Shown here in pieces: positions 52,551-63,615 of a stretch of 64,000 nucleotides of DNA. The DNA lies in NCBI GenBank assembly GCA_947044365.1, contig OX345636.1, forward strand, positions 7,460,001 to 7,524,000, written 5' to 3'. How positions within the stretch are numbered: the first letter of the stretch is position 1; each line of letters opens with the position of its first letter. This DNA is from Petrosia ficiformis (Eukaryota; Porifera; Demospongiae; Haplosclerida; Petrosiidae). The notes beneath the pieces are model-generated. The model searched no databases. It saw only the letters and a program-made list of their open reading frames with translations, and was not told where the DNA came from. The position numbers and the translations under genes were made by a program.

Positions 52551-53096
52551 CTCTTACTGTTTACAAAATATTATTAATTTCATATATCTAACAAATTACT
52601 TATCTGAACACTTTAACATATGGGAAGGTGTTTGGATAACTAAGGATTCACTGTATCATTATCAGTTATTTGTGAAAGATGTATCCTATATTATAGTACA
52701 TGTACATGTATATGTTACATGTACATGTATGTGTAACAATAATTATGTAATTCCTTGTTATTTAGCATTATTCGCTATTATAATACTCATAATTAAATAG
52801 GAAAAGCTCATCAGAAATCAGAAGGTAGATATAAGAAATATCTGTTATCAGTACATATCTAATGTAATTATTAGTTTATCATAATATCAATACAATATCT
52901 TATCAATGTATCACTAGTCTACGTATTGAGTAGAAGCATTTAATCAATAATTAACTTCCTGTCTTGATAGTTGGTTTCTTTTACTATTTTGAATTATATC
53001 TATTGATCTTAACAAGATATTATGTATCTCTATCAATTGTCAGTTACAAGTTGTTATGATTTTGTCCATTGTTTTCAATTACACACCCACGCATGG

Positions 53097-53097
<1 letters not shown>

Positions 53098-53140
<43 letters not shown>
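53098..53140. repeat. (CA)n microsatellite
   Basis: About 20 CA units, followed by gtgtgc/cacaca-rich sequence to 53240. Confidence 0.95.
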
Positions 53141-53142
<2 letters not shown>

Positions 53143-53879
53143 TAAAAAATGTAGTGTGCGTATCATACATTTTCTTTAGCACACAATAGGTGCGTAGTCT
53201 GCTACAGTGTGCCACACACACTAATATGTGATATGCACACATTCTTTCTGAAGTATTAACTTCCTAATTTGTTCCATTTATAAATTTAATATTGTAATTG
53301 GGCACATGTTACAAAAAATGGAGGAAGATATATAAAATTAATGGTCTTTACATTAACAGATTGATTTGTATGTTTATAATGAATAATTATAATGATTATA
53401 ATTATTATCATAATTAAAATAGTTGTCGTGCGTAATTATAATGGTTGAAATATCTACAGTACTGCATTAGTGGCGTTTGTACTTGAAAATGTAATACACA
53501 ATGATAATGTGATCATTAGTTTTAGAGGGACTCAATCACATAATTATAGTGTTTATGATTTGTTCTAATGGTTTTAAAACTGTATTCCATGAATGCACCT
53601 TATCACCCATCTAAACACAACATCATATTATTTCATGTTTATACACATGGGTGTACACAGGTATTGTAGGTTCATTGATATAAGGAAACCCATTTGCTCC
53701 AGATAAGTACATTCATTTTGAGCCTGTACTCAAATTTGCTAATACAACTAATACAAATAAATGAATTACACTATAACTGGAATATTATTAATTATAAATT
53801 TTGCAATGCATGCTGTGTTAAAGAATGAACAATGAGTGGCCAGGTAAGGAATTGTGTTTTAGTATTATCGATGATTATG

Positions 53880-54080
53880 TTAATGCCTGTAACCATGTGA
53901 GCTGCTTTCAGCCAGTTGCTTCATGTGAAAAACGTCCATTTGGTCACTAGAAAAAATGACCACTACTTTTAATTCTCTCAGCGATATACCAGCTGTTTCT
54001 AGATCATTCATAAAGGCCACTACATCTCCAGCATTTCCGACAATAATACTTTCCAGCAATGTAAACTCCGCCCTCCAATT
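53880..54080 (-). CDS. unrecognised exon, 66 codons, with stop
   Basis: The minus frame is open from 54080 and reads NWRAEFTLLESIIVGNAGDV, VAFMNDLETAGISLRELKVV and VIFSSDQMDVFHMKQLAESS, ending in TAA at 53880. The mixture of hydrophobic and charged residues and the lack of low complexity look like real protein. An acceptor-like TTGGAG lies at its start. No start codon is needed if this is a last exon. I do not recognise the fold. Confidence 0.4.
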   Translation of the reverse strand, partial: NWRAEFTLLESIIVGNAGDVVAFMNDLETAGISLRELKVVVIFSSDQMDVFHMKQLAESSSHGYRH

Positions 54081-54790
54081 TCATTGAAGATAATTATTTT
54101 CAGTTCAACATACTCTATTTACCTCTAAAATTCGCCTTCAAACATTCGCGTGAAAGAATCTACTTGGGTGAATTTTTAGAACCTATACGGTATACATTAT
54201 TAGTTGAACTAGGAAATGTTTGTGGTATGTTTATTATACTGAAAATTAGTTAAATCATTAGCCAGAATACCATGTCATTTTCTCAACTTTCAATCTTATG
54301 GAAAAAATAATTCTTACTGAGTGTTCTTTTACAAGTGAATATAGCAAATGAAGTGTGTAAATTTGTGTTTTTTGTTGCAACCTAACTAGTTTGGTGACCG
54401 AAATATCCATCACTCATACAGAGATACATCACTTACAGAATTGTTATGCAAATGGAACGGTATTTAAAATGATTGGTTGACTTTTGAGCTTTCTTTTAAA
54501 AAAAAACCGAAGTACTCCAGCTTTGTATATAAAACAACCTACATGATAAAATATCGTCATTTACAGCTAACTTTTTTTTAACCTGTGGTGACTCTGTTTA
54601 TGAATGGAACATTTCAAGGATTCTTGCTACATCAGCTTCCACAAAGCCAATAATACACAAAAACATTTTTTAGTGGAACATTTAGCTGAAATGTATTTTA
54701 GTTATTGATTATTGCAATTGGTGAGAAAACAGCATTTGCTACAAATTATTTTAAATATTAATTTAATCATTGTTGAATGCATCCAATCAT

Positions 54791-55412
54791 CAATTATTAA
54801 AAGTATGGTAGGAATTACTATTGTATGATGACAATATGCATTTATTAGTTATGGTGTACTATAATTACTATTGTATGATGACAATATGCATTTATTAGTT
54901 ATGGTTTACTATAATTACTATTATATGATGACAATATGCATTTATTAGTTATGGTATACTATAATTACTATTGTATGATGATAATATGCATTTATTAGTT
55001 ATGGTATACTATTGTATGATGACAATATGCATTTATTAGTTATGGTTTACTATAATTACTATTGTATGATGACAATATGCATTTATTAGTTATGGTATAC
55101 TATAATTACTATTGAATGATGACAATATGCATTTATTAGTTATGGTTTACTATAATTACTATTGTATGATGACAATATGCATTTATTAGTTATGGTATAC
55201 TATAATTACTATTGTATGATGACAATATGCATTTATTAGTTTTGGTATACTATAGTTACTATTGTATGATGACAATATGCATTTATTAGTTATGGTATAC
55301 TATAATTACTATTGTATGATGACAATGTGCATTTATTAGTTATGGTATACTATAATTACTATTGTATGATGACAATATGCATTTATTAGTTATGGTATAC
55401 TATAATTACTAT
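54791..55412. repeat. 50-bp minisatellite, about twelve copies
   Basis: The unit includes attgtatgatgacaatatgc and atttattagttatggt; one copy near 55005 lacks about nine bases. Confidence 0.97.
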
Positions 55413-55598
55413 TTAAAACCAGTAATAACAACAACAATTCATTGATAAAGACTAAATGTTTTACATTATATGATACTTAAGAGGAATGAATTGTATATGT
55501 GGAAATGATGAAAGGCAATGAATATAAAGTATGTGATAATGAGATAAATTAGATTGGGAAACAAAAAATAGTTTGAAATGAAGTGTTTTTGTATATAC

Positions 55599-55867
55599 CT
55601 CAAATGAATGAACATGTGCATTGAACCTAGAGTACAAGATACATGTCTTTCAGCTCTAAAAAGGGTTTCTTGAGCTGTGGAAGTCACTTTCCCAACTATA
55701 TTATCTAATGAACACTGACTTAAGTGATCTACTTCCTTTTGAGTAGAAGACTTTGGCATTTGAATATTATCAGATAGGGTATCACTATTTAGTTCTGGTA
55801 TATTTTCCTGTGGTGCCATTGGATATGATGGACATAAATGGTCAAAATGTTTTGGTCTTAAGTGCAT
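55599..55867 (-). CDS. unrecognised internal exon, 269 bp
   Basis: Bounded by ACATGTCAG and TTTGAG|GTATAT, it reads MHLRPKHFDHLCPSYPMAPQ, ENIPELNSDTLSDNIQMPKS, STQKEVDHLSQCSLDNIVGK, VTSTAQETLFRAERHVSCTL in one open frame. It looks like a linker-rich region of a larger protein; no domain is recognised. Neighbouring exons were not found. The acceptor lies next to a minisatellite that includes tacatgt. Confidence 0.45.
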
Positions 55868-55889
55868 CTGACATGTACTGTATGTGTAT

Positions 55890-56600
55890 ATGTCATATAT
55901 GGTAGCACGTGTGTGTGTATGTGTGAGTATGTGACTATACGTATACAGTAGTACAGGTGTGTGTATGTAACTATACATATACAGTATTACATGTGTGTAT
56001 ATGTGACTATACATATACAGTAGTACATGTGTGTGTATATGTGACTATACATATACAGTAGTACATGTGTGTGTATATGTGACTATACATATACAGTAGT
56101 ACATGTGTGTATATGTCTTATACAGTAGCACATATGTGTGTATATGTGACTATACATATACAGTAGTACATGTGTGTATATGTCTTATACAGTAGCACAT
56201 GTATGTGTATATGTGACTATACATATACAGCAGTACATGTGTGTATATGTCTTATACAGTAGTACATGTGTGTGTATATGTGACTATACGTATTCAGTAG
56301 TACATGTGTGTATATGTCTTATACAGTAGCACATGTGTGTGTATATGTGACTATACATATACAGTAGTACATGTGTGTATATGTGACTATACATATACAG
56401 TAGTACATGTGTGTGTATATGTGACTATACATATACAGTAGTACATGTGTGTTTATATGTGACTATACATATACAGTAGTACATGTGTGTGTACGTGACT
56501 ATACATATAGAGTAGTACATGTGTGTATATGTGACTATACATATAGAGTAGTACATGTGTGTATATGTGACTATACATATACAGTAGTACATGTGTATGT
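55890..56600. repeat. minisatellite of about 34 bp, left part
   Basis: The unit is close to gtgtatatgtgactatacat plus atacagtagtacatgt, with variants lacking the gactatacat part. It resumes at 58318-58440, beyond the hAT insertion. Confidence 0.9.
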
Positions 56601-56608
56601 ATATGTTC

Positions 56609-58309
56609 TAGGCATAAACAAAAATTTGATATTCACGCCTTCGTTCGCATCATGCATACTTCAAAGCATAAATGTTCTCTTCGAAAGAATTAATTATTAG
56701 TTATTCAATTAAAATAAATAATATTAATTGTTTAATCCACTCTTCTACTCGTGCTGCTGCATGTTCAGAGGGCCAAGCAAAGAGAATTGCTGAATTAATA
56801 GATAATATGGCTGCTCTTGATATTAGACCTTTGCGATTTATAGAGTGTGATGGTTTTTGTCAACTCTTGGCTTTTGTAGAACCCAGTTATCATCCATCTT
56901 CAGCTTTGTATATATCAAGTCTAGTTAAAAAATGACATCTTCAACTAAAGAATTAACTGAAAGAAAATCTTTCTGAAGTGCCGTCACTTTCACTCACCTT
57001 TGATATTTGGAGCAGTTGAGCAAATGAAGCATACATCACAGCTTCTTGTCATTACATTTTTTGCAAATAGAAGCTGGAGTCATATGTGCTGTGTACATAA
57101 ATCTTTCCCTAAACAACACACTGCAATTAACATCAGCAGCGAAATGTTGGAAAATACAGCATCTTTCGATATCAAAGTTGAACAGGTTGTAGCTATTGTT
57201 CATGACCAAGGAGCTAATTAAGAGCTTGCTTCACAGATGCTAGAGGAAGATCATGGATAGAAAAATTTTAAATGATTGCTGTTGCTTGTAAGATTATTGG
57301 TCACTTTTGACACAGTATAACAGCGAGTGAATCTTTGAAGTAAAGATAGGAGCAGATGCAGGTTGCTGTGAAAAGGTTACAGCAAAATGTTGCCACACAC
57401 TGGAATAGTACATTATTTATGTTGCAATCTTTGCTTCATAGCTGATGGCCTATATCAGCAGTGCTTTCATATTCTGCTAAATACCGTTACCTTGATATGA
57501 AACCTGAGCAATAAGAAGTATTACGGAGAAATAATAGAAGTTCTACTGCCACTTCGGGTTGCCACAACATTTCTAAGTGCTTAATTTAATGTTGTTGCTC
57601 CTGTGTTATTCCTGTTCTGTTTGGTCTTATACAGTTTTTAGAGGTCTCTGAAACTGATGGTAACACAATTCGTCAATTTAAAATCAAGGTGGTATCCGAT
57701 ATAAAGAGAAGATGGTCATTTAAATCATTCAGTTCTTGCATCTGCATTGGATCCACGATTTAAACAGCTAGAATTTCTTAATGATGATTTACATGGTGAT
57801 GTAAAAACAGAACTGCTACAAAGAATGGAGAATCTACCCTCGATTGTAACATCTATGGATGAATGTGACTGTTGGGCCCTGAAGATTGTCCGGACCAGGA
57901 AACTACTTCCTTCTTTGATGAGCTCCAAAGCTATGAAGCTAGCAAAATACCATCTAGGAATACTTGTCTGGTGGATGTACATGTATAATTATCCCAAACT
58001 TGTCCTGCTGAGCGTATCTTTTCAAAGAGTGGATTAAGAGTAAATAATTTAAGATGTTGCTTGAAGTGTGATAGTGTGGATGCACTAGTTTTTCTCAACA
58101 ATCTCCCATCACATTCATAGATAAAGTGTACATATTACTGTGCACAAGAACTGCCATTTCTGATGTTTTTGATATTTTGATGTTTGTATAGAGTGATTTT
58201 CATCTTAAAAATGAATTAATAATAATTAATTAGCGAACCTTCCAAAGGTTCGTTCGTTCAGCCTACCCAAACATTCAGATTTAGAAAATCAACATTTGTT
58301 TATGCCCTA
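56609..58309 (+). mobile_element. hAT transposon, 1.7 kb, with target duplication
   Basis: Ends TAGGCATAAACAAA and TTTGTTTATGCCCTA are inverted repeats (one-base difference). Flanks ATATGTTC (56601-56608) and ATAGGTTC (58310-58317) match at 7 of 8 bases. It carries most of a decayed transposase on the plus strand. Confidence 0.85.
56737..58119 (+). pseudogene. hAT transposase (ZBED-like), decayed
   Basis: In order on the plus strand: AKRIAELIDNMAALDIRPLR and FVEPSYHPSSALYIS; NISSEMLENTASFDIKVEQV with VAIVHDQGAN; a middle region in broken frames (about 57250-57650); ALDPRFKQLEFLNDDL; and the C-terminal dimerisation domain PAERIFSKSGLRVNNLR with DALVFLNNLPSHS, TAG near 58120. This is the layout of hAT transposases related to ZBED proteins. 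Several frameshifts and stops, and a deletion between NYPKL and PAERIF, make it inactive. Confidence 0.85.
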
Positions 58310-58317
58310 ATAGGTTC

Positions 58318-58440
58318 CTATTCATATACAGTAGCGCACGTGTGTATATATATGACTATACATATGCAGTAGTTCATGTGTGTGTGTATAGTTCCTATAC
58401 ATATACAGTTGTACATGTGTGTGTATATTTACGTATATAT
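58318..58440. repeat. minisatellite of about 34 bp, right part
   Basis: Continuation of the array at 55890-56600 after the hAT element. Confidence 0.8.
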
Positions 58441-59640
58441 CATATACACCCCTTATTTTACATTTACTTGTACATATCATATAGTCTAATAGACCCTTCA
58501 TTTTACATTCACATGAAAATTCATGTGCCTAGCATGCTAGCAAAAGGCGTAGAAATGTGACCATCTATGCGAAAACCAGTCTTTGGTGACAAAATATAAT
58601 TTGGAGATATGATCGAAAGTAGACTGCTCTGAATTATTTGGGTAATCACTATTTTATTACATAAAAAGCTTCACAAATGTCTTACCTTTCTACTGATACC
58701 TTTAGAAAGTCTTAGAGACCTTTCTGTGCTTCGCTAGCAACTACTAAATAAATTGGTAATCAATGGTTAAAAAAATTAATTTAATTGCGTTTTTCTGATT
58801 TGTGACTGCCATGGTTAAATCGGTAACTGTAGCTTTATCATTTACATGATTGGCATGTATAATATATCATTCTAGAGCTAATTTAATGCTCTATTCAGGT
58901 AAGACAAAAAATCAATTTTGACATTTTGTCACAAAAGCCTGGTTTTCACTTAGACGGTCACAAATGATTAACAGACAAACACAACAAACAAGCAGCCACA
59001 TTGGCTTATAAAATTCATAAAACACAGCTATAAAGGGCTTAGAGAAGCAGCCACTCTAGCTTAGAAAAATAACAATCAGCCACCATGGCCTTGAAAATAA
59101 GCAGCCACAATGGCTTAGAAATTATGCAGCTGCAATGGCTTAGAAAATAAGCAGCCACAAATACATATCACATAGTCTAATACAAACATAATGTATGTGA
59201 TTACTATTAGGTATAGCAGATATTATTTATTATTATAAGTACAGATTCATGTACATACTAATTTCTCTGGAATGAGCAAGTAACATATTTTGATATGGAA
59301 TGATAATACTACAACACAGGTTATACCTACGTATAGTACTATGCTATATACATTGTATTTGTTACTATACTTTATTATGACATGTACTTTATATACTAGT
59401 CAATATAGATCAAGATGAAATGAAACCAGTACATGTAAATAATTATTACCTAGCTGGTAAAATTGAGGAAAATAAAATTGCATTGAAATTCCTGTAACCA
59501 ACTGAAGGTTGAAATAATCCAATACTTTTTATAGTGTAATAAAGGGTCACATGATATGTGATGAATGTAGATTTAACATTAGTAAAGGATCTGCCGTTTT
59601 AATAATTCATTGTAATTAATTATCCACAGATGAATCATGA
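58441..59640. other. no confident gene
   Basis: Short gcagccac-aatggctta repeats near 59010-59160 are also seen near 15880-15940 (gcaaccacaatggcttataa), marking a dispersed repeat. Confidence 0.35.
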
Positions 59641-59644
59641 ACAG

Positions 59645-59953
59645 TGACAACAAAGCCTAAAGACTACAAGAGAAATACTCGTGTGATAAGGCAATTGTGG
59701 ACCACTGAACAGTACCAACAACGTCTAGGTACATGCAGGCACACAATTCAAGTGTATGATTATCTATATGTGTATATAATATATATTTATACTATATGTA
59801 CTCACGTAATCACAATGTAATCATACAATCTAATACATAATCATATAATATTATCCTCAGGAGGCTATTATTGACAAATCTCCTGCTTCACCTCCACATC
59901 AGGCTCCTCCTCACCTCACCACTTCACCTACCGTAATCAAAATAATTTTACAA
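59645..59953 (+). CDS. two exons of an unrecognised plus-strand gene
   Basis: Exon 59645-59728 (after GAACAG, donor CTAG|GTACAT) reads TTKPKDYKRNTRVIRQLWTT and EQYQQRL, a basic helical segment. Exon 59861-59953 (after TATCCTCAG, donor ACAA|GTGAGA) reads EAIIDKSPASPPHQAPPHLT and TSPTVIKIILQ, Pro-rich. Each looks coding and has good splice sites, but the first ends in phase 1 while the second is open in phase 0, so an exon between them or a one-base error is implied. Confidence 0.4.
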
Positions 59954-60058
59954 GTGAGAATATAATATCTATGTGTTTGAATATATATTTAAAGTAAATA
60001 AACATGTACATGTATGCATGTTACATGTGTGTGTGTGTTTATGTATGTTGTGTGACTA

Positions 60059-60088
60059 CACTAAACCCTAAACCCTAAACCCTAAACC
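60059..60088. repeat. four CCCTAAA units (plant-type telomere motif)
   Basis: ctaaaccctaaaccctaaa and on to cctaaacctg. Animals normally use TTAGGG; this is TTTAGGG in the other orientation. Confidence 0.85.
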
Positions 60089-60089
60089 T

Positions 60090-60907
60090 GTATATGTACA
60101 GTACATGTGTGCATGTGTATATGTGTATAACTATATGTACACTAAAAGTACATTTGTGTACACATACATGTACATGTATGTTGTGTGACTATATCTACAG
60201 TGCATGTGTATATGTGTATATACATACATGTATGTACACTAAAAGTATATTTGTGTACACATACATGTATGTTGTGTGACTATATGTACAGGCATATGTG
60301 CATGTGTATATGTGTATAACTATATGTACGCTAACAGTACATTTGTGTGCACATACATGTATGTTGTGTAACTATATGAACAGTACATATGTGCATGTGT
60401 ATATGTGTATGACTATATGTACGCTAACAGTACATTTGTGTGCACATACATCTATGTTGTGTAACTATATGAACAGTACATATGTGCATGTGTATATGTG
60501 TATAACTATATGTACGCTAACAGTACATTTGTGTGCACATACATGTATGTTGTGTGACTATATGAACAGTACATACATGTATGTGCATGTGTATATGTAT
60601 ATACATGTAACTATATGCTTGCTAACAGTACATTTGTGTGCACATACATCTATGTTGTGTAACTATATGAACAGTTCATATGTGCTTGTGTATATGTATA
60701 TAACTATATGTACGCTAACAGTACATTTGTGTGCACATACATCTACATGTATGTTGTGTAACTATATGAACAGTACATATGTGCATGTGTATATGTGTAT
60801 GACTATATGTACACTAACAGTACATTTGTGTACTGATACATGTATGTTGTGTGACTATATGTACAGTACATATGTGCATGTGTATATGTGTATAACTACA
60901 TGTACAG
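60090..60907. repeat. minisatellite of about 93 bp, about eight copies
   Basis: The unit includes gtataactatatgtacgcta, acagtacatttgtgtgcaca and tacatgtatgttgtgt. It resumes at 61197. Confidence 0.9.
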
Positions 60908-61196
60908 TAGGGATGGGATTATCGTGATAATTAAAATTTCCTGTGATAATCATATTGTCTTAATATTCCCATATAGTGGTCACAAAAATAACAATTATTG
61001 TGCCATAACTTCAGGTTTTCAGTACTATCACATCTAAATCAGTTTTTCAACATTGTTTACTCAACAAATAAAAGGTATCAATTTGAGTGTTGAATGAAAT
61101 CTACATACGTATGTAAGGTAGCCAATAATCGCAATAATCGTGATACTTGCAAAAACAATAATTGTTGACTCATATTTTCATAATCGCCCATCCCTG
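60908..61196. mobile_element. hAT-like MITE, 289 bp
   Basis: Ends TAGGGATGGGATTAT and ATAATCGCCCATCCCTG. Flanks ATGTACAG (60900-60907) and ATGTACAC (61197-61204) match at 7 of 8 bases. The interior is rich in ATCGTGATAAT and has no coding capacity. Confidence 0.75.
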
Positions 61197-61629
61197 ATGT
61201 ACACTAACAGTACATTTGTGTGCACATACATGTATGTTGTGTGAATTAACATACAGCTCATGTGTCTTTATGTGTATGTGTGACTTATGTACAGTACAAA
61301 TATGTGTTTGTATGTGTGTGACTGTAAAATACATACATGTATTATATTGTGTATAAGTGTGTCCGACACTCTGTATTATATATATAGTATATGTGTGTTA
61401 TGTGTGTTTGACAATATGTACATGTATATATAGTACATGTGTGTTATGTGTGTTTGACATTATGTATAGTACAAGTGTGACTAGATACATGTATATATAG
61501 TACATGTGTGTTAGGTGTGTGTGGCTATATGTATAGTACAAGATACATGTGCATGTATATATAGTAGTTGTGTGTTATGTGTGTTTGACATTATGTATAT
61601 ACAAGTGTGACTAGATACATGTATATATA

Positions 61630-62006
61630 CCGTATAGCGGGAAATTTTCACTGGGTGCAATTTTTCACACGTTTTTCACAAGCAAGTTCAAATTCGTGAA
61701 ATTAAGCACCCTGCTAATAACCACGCCTTCTAAATATCTGGCATATTCACGTGATCAGCGTGTGAAGTTAAAATAGTTTCACGAGTTCGAGCAAAGTGAG
61801 CATGGCTCTTTATCGTTACTTTGAGCCAGTTAGTAACTTACCAAATCCTAAAGGTCCATTATCACTAAGAAATACTGGCATTAAAGAGGCGAATGAAGCT
61901 GTTCGAGCTGTTGCAAACGTGAAAATTAAAATCGTGAAATTTTATTCTGAAGTGGAATACTGTTTTTCGTGAAATTTTGGACCCATGAAAATTTCCCACT
62001 ATACGG
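61630..62006 (+). mobile_element. 377-bp MITE with TA target duplication
   Basis: Ends CCGTATAGCGGGAAATTTTC and GAAAATTTCCCACTATACGG are inverted repeats (one mismatch in 20), flanked by TA on both sides (61628-61629 and 62007-62008), as for Tc1/mariner-type elements. It holds a small open frame resembling the start of a repeat-family gene. Confidence 0.85.
61802..61972 (+). CDS. 56-residue frame inside the MITE, N-terminus of a captured gene
   Basis: ATG at 61802 opens MALYRYFEPVSNLPNPKGPL followed by LRNTGIKEANEAVRAVANV, then a tail formed by the element's own end (KFYSEVEYCFS, TGA at 61970-61972). The first 40 residues resemble, as I recall them, the N-terminal exon (YRYF...LPNPKGPLS...ANxxV) of proteins common in lower-metazoan repeats; the GTGAAA after VAN could be a former donor. 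So the element seems to carry the first exon of a larger gene, probably its parent transposon. No promoter is recognised. Confidence 0.5.
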   Translation: MALYRYFEPVSNLPNPKGPLSLRNTGIKEANEAVRAVANVKIKIVKFYSEVEYCFS

Positions 62007-62596
62007 TAGTACATGTGTGTGTGGCTATATGTATAGTACATGTGTGACTATACACATGTTGTATAGAACATGCGTGTTATGTGTGTGTGGCTGTATGTAT
62101 AGTACATGTGTGTTACATGTATATGTGTGTGTATAGCTGTATGTACAGTACATGTGTGTGTGGCTATATACATGTATATAGTACATGTGTGTTATGTGTG
62201 TGTGGCTGTATGTATAGTACATGTGTGTTACATGTATATGTGTGTGTATAGTTGTATGTATAGTACATGTGTGTGTGACTATATATATAGTACATGTGTG
62301 TTATGTGTGTGTGGCTGTATATATAGTACATGTGTGTTACATGTATATGTGTGTGTATAGTTGTATGTATAGTACATGTGGGTGTGACTATATGTATAGT
62401 ACATGTACATGTGTGACTATACACATATATGTACAGTACATGTGTGTGTGACTATATGTATAGTACATGTGTGTACTTTGTAACAAAAGTGTCAAAGTAC
62501 TGTGTTGAGTCTACAGGGTGTACATAATGACTATTAATAGACAATGACAAAAGCAATATCTCTAATGAAATAAGCACATGATGATTAGTGTGTTAC

Positions 62597-62706
62597 CTGG
62601 AGCAGGATTTGAAACCACCTTGTATTCAAGCTATCTTCTTGAGTTCCTTCTTGGCTTGTAGAACTTGCGTTTTGAGCTTACAATCAGTTTTCCGGTCCTG
62701 TTTAAA
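62597..62706 (-). CDS. possible exon, Lys-rich helix
   Basis: After GAAATAG the minus frame reads FKQDRKTDCKLKTQVLQAKK and ELKKIA, TGA at 62626. A donor-like CCAG|GTAACA follows at 62597. Upstream the same frame reads LSFSRDEIAIKRSNAQISGM. Weak evidence only. Confidence 0.25.
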
Positions 62707-62789
62707 CTATTTCATCCCAGAAATCTGTGCATTACTTCTTTTTATTGCAATTTCATCTCTACTAAATGACAAATCTGCATCAGACTAAC

Positions 62790-63460
62790 ACCCGGACTTT
62801 TGACCATATTTGGAGTTTTGCTGAAAGTTTCATTTGACAACAGATGGTTACTGCAGTTTTACACTCCTTCACGTCACTCGTAAGCTCCTGATAAAATATA
62901 CAGATATTGTTTCAGGTTATCAAATTGATTGTCACTTACTATAAAATCAGACACGTTTAGGTTGAAGGTAGTCTGGTGAGTGTAGCCCCTCCTATACTAT
63001 GAAAAAGAAGGAATTGTAATACAGTGATTAGTTTCAGACATTATCATACCTTATTATATCACATTGGAGAGGTTGTGTAGTGCATGCTATGGAATTCGTC
63101 CAAAGGCTTTAATTAATGAAACTGCATTAAGGTCAATAGTTGTTATTGTATCCTCTCTATGTGTGATCAAGTTGCTACCTTCAACTCAAAAGTAGTGAGT
63201 TCTTGCCCTCCTGTATTTAGGTACAGTTTCCTCTACTCATCCAGGTTACAACTATACAAAGCTATGTTGTACAACACTTGTTTTCATTCTGTCACATGAT
63301 TGTGGATGTGATGGTTGATTTAAACAATAAAAAATCTACTCGCTATATTACAGTTCCCCAGACCCTCTTGTTCGAAACATAGGTGAGGTTATGCTCACCA
63401 GACTATGGAGAAGGCAGTATTAATTGCAATCTCACTTACACTGGCCACATACTCTCTCCC
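62790..63460. other. no confident gene
   Basis: No splice-bounded exon or repeat recognised. Confidence 0.3.
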
Positions 63461-63462
63461 TG

Positions 63463-63544
63463 TCTCTCTCTCTCTCTCTCTGTCTATGTCTCTCTCTGTC
63501 TCTCTCTCTCTGTCTCTCTGTCTGTCTCTCTCTGTCTGTCTCTC

Positions 63545-63607
<63 letters not shown>

Positions 63608-63615
63608 CTCCATAT
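63463..63615. repeat. (TC)n / (TCTG)n / (TCTA)n compound microsatellite
   Basis: Runs of ctct and ctgt pass into tcta units. Its three open plus frames (Leu/Ser-rich) are artefacts. Confidence 0.95.

Larger units (their letters stand above)
61197..62475. repeat. degenerate minisatellite, tatatgtatagtacatgtgtg type
   Basis: Variable units of gtgtgtggctatatgtatag and tacatgtgtgttacatgtat; interrupted by the MITE at 61630-62006. Confidence 0.85.

Noticed and set aside
60298..60927. 209-codon plus frame
   Set aside because: 93-bp minisatellite artefact that ends in the adjoining MITE.
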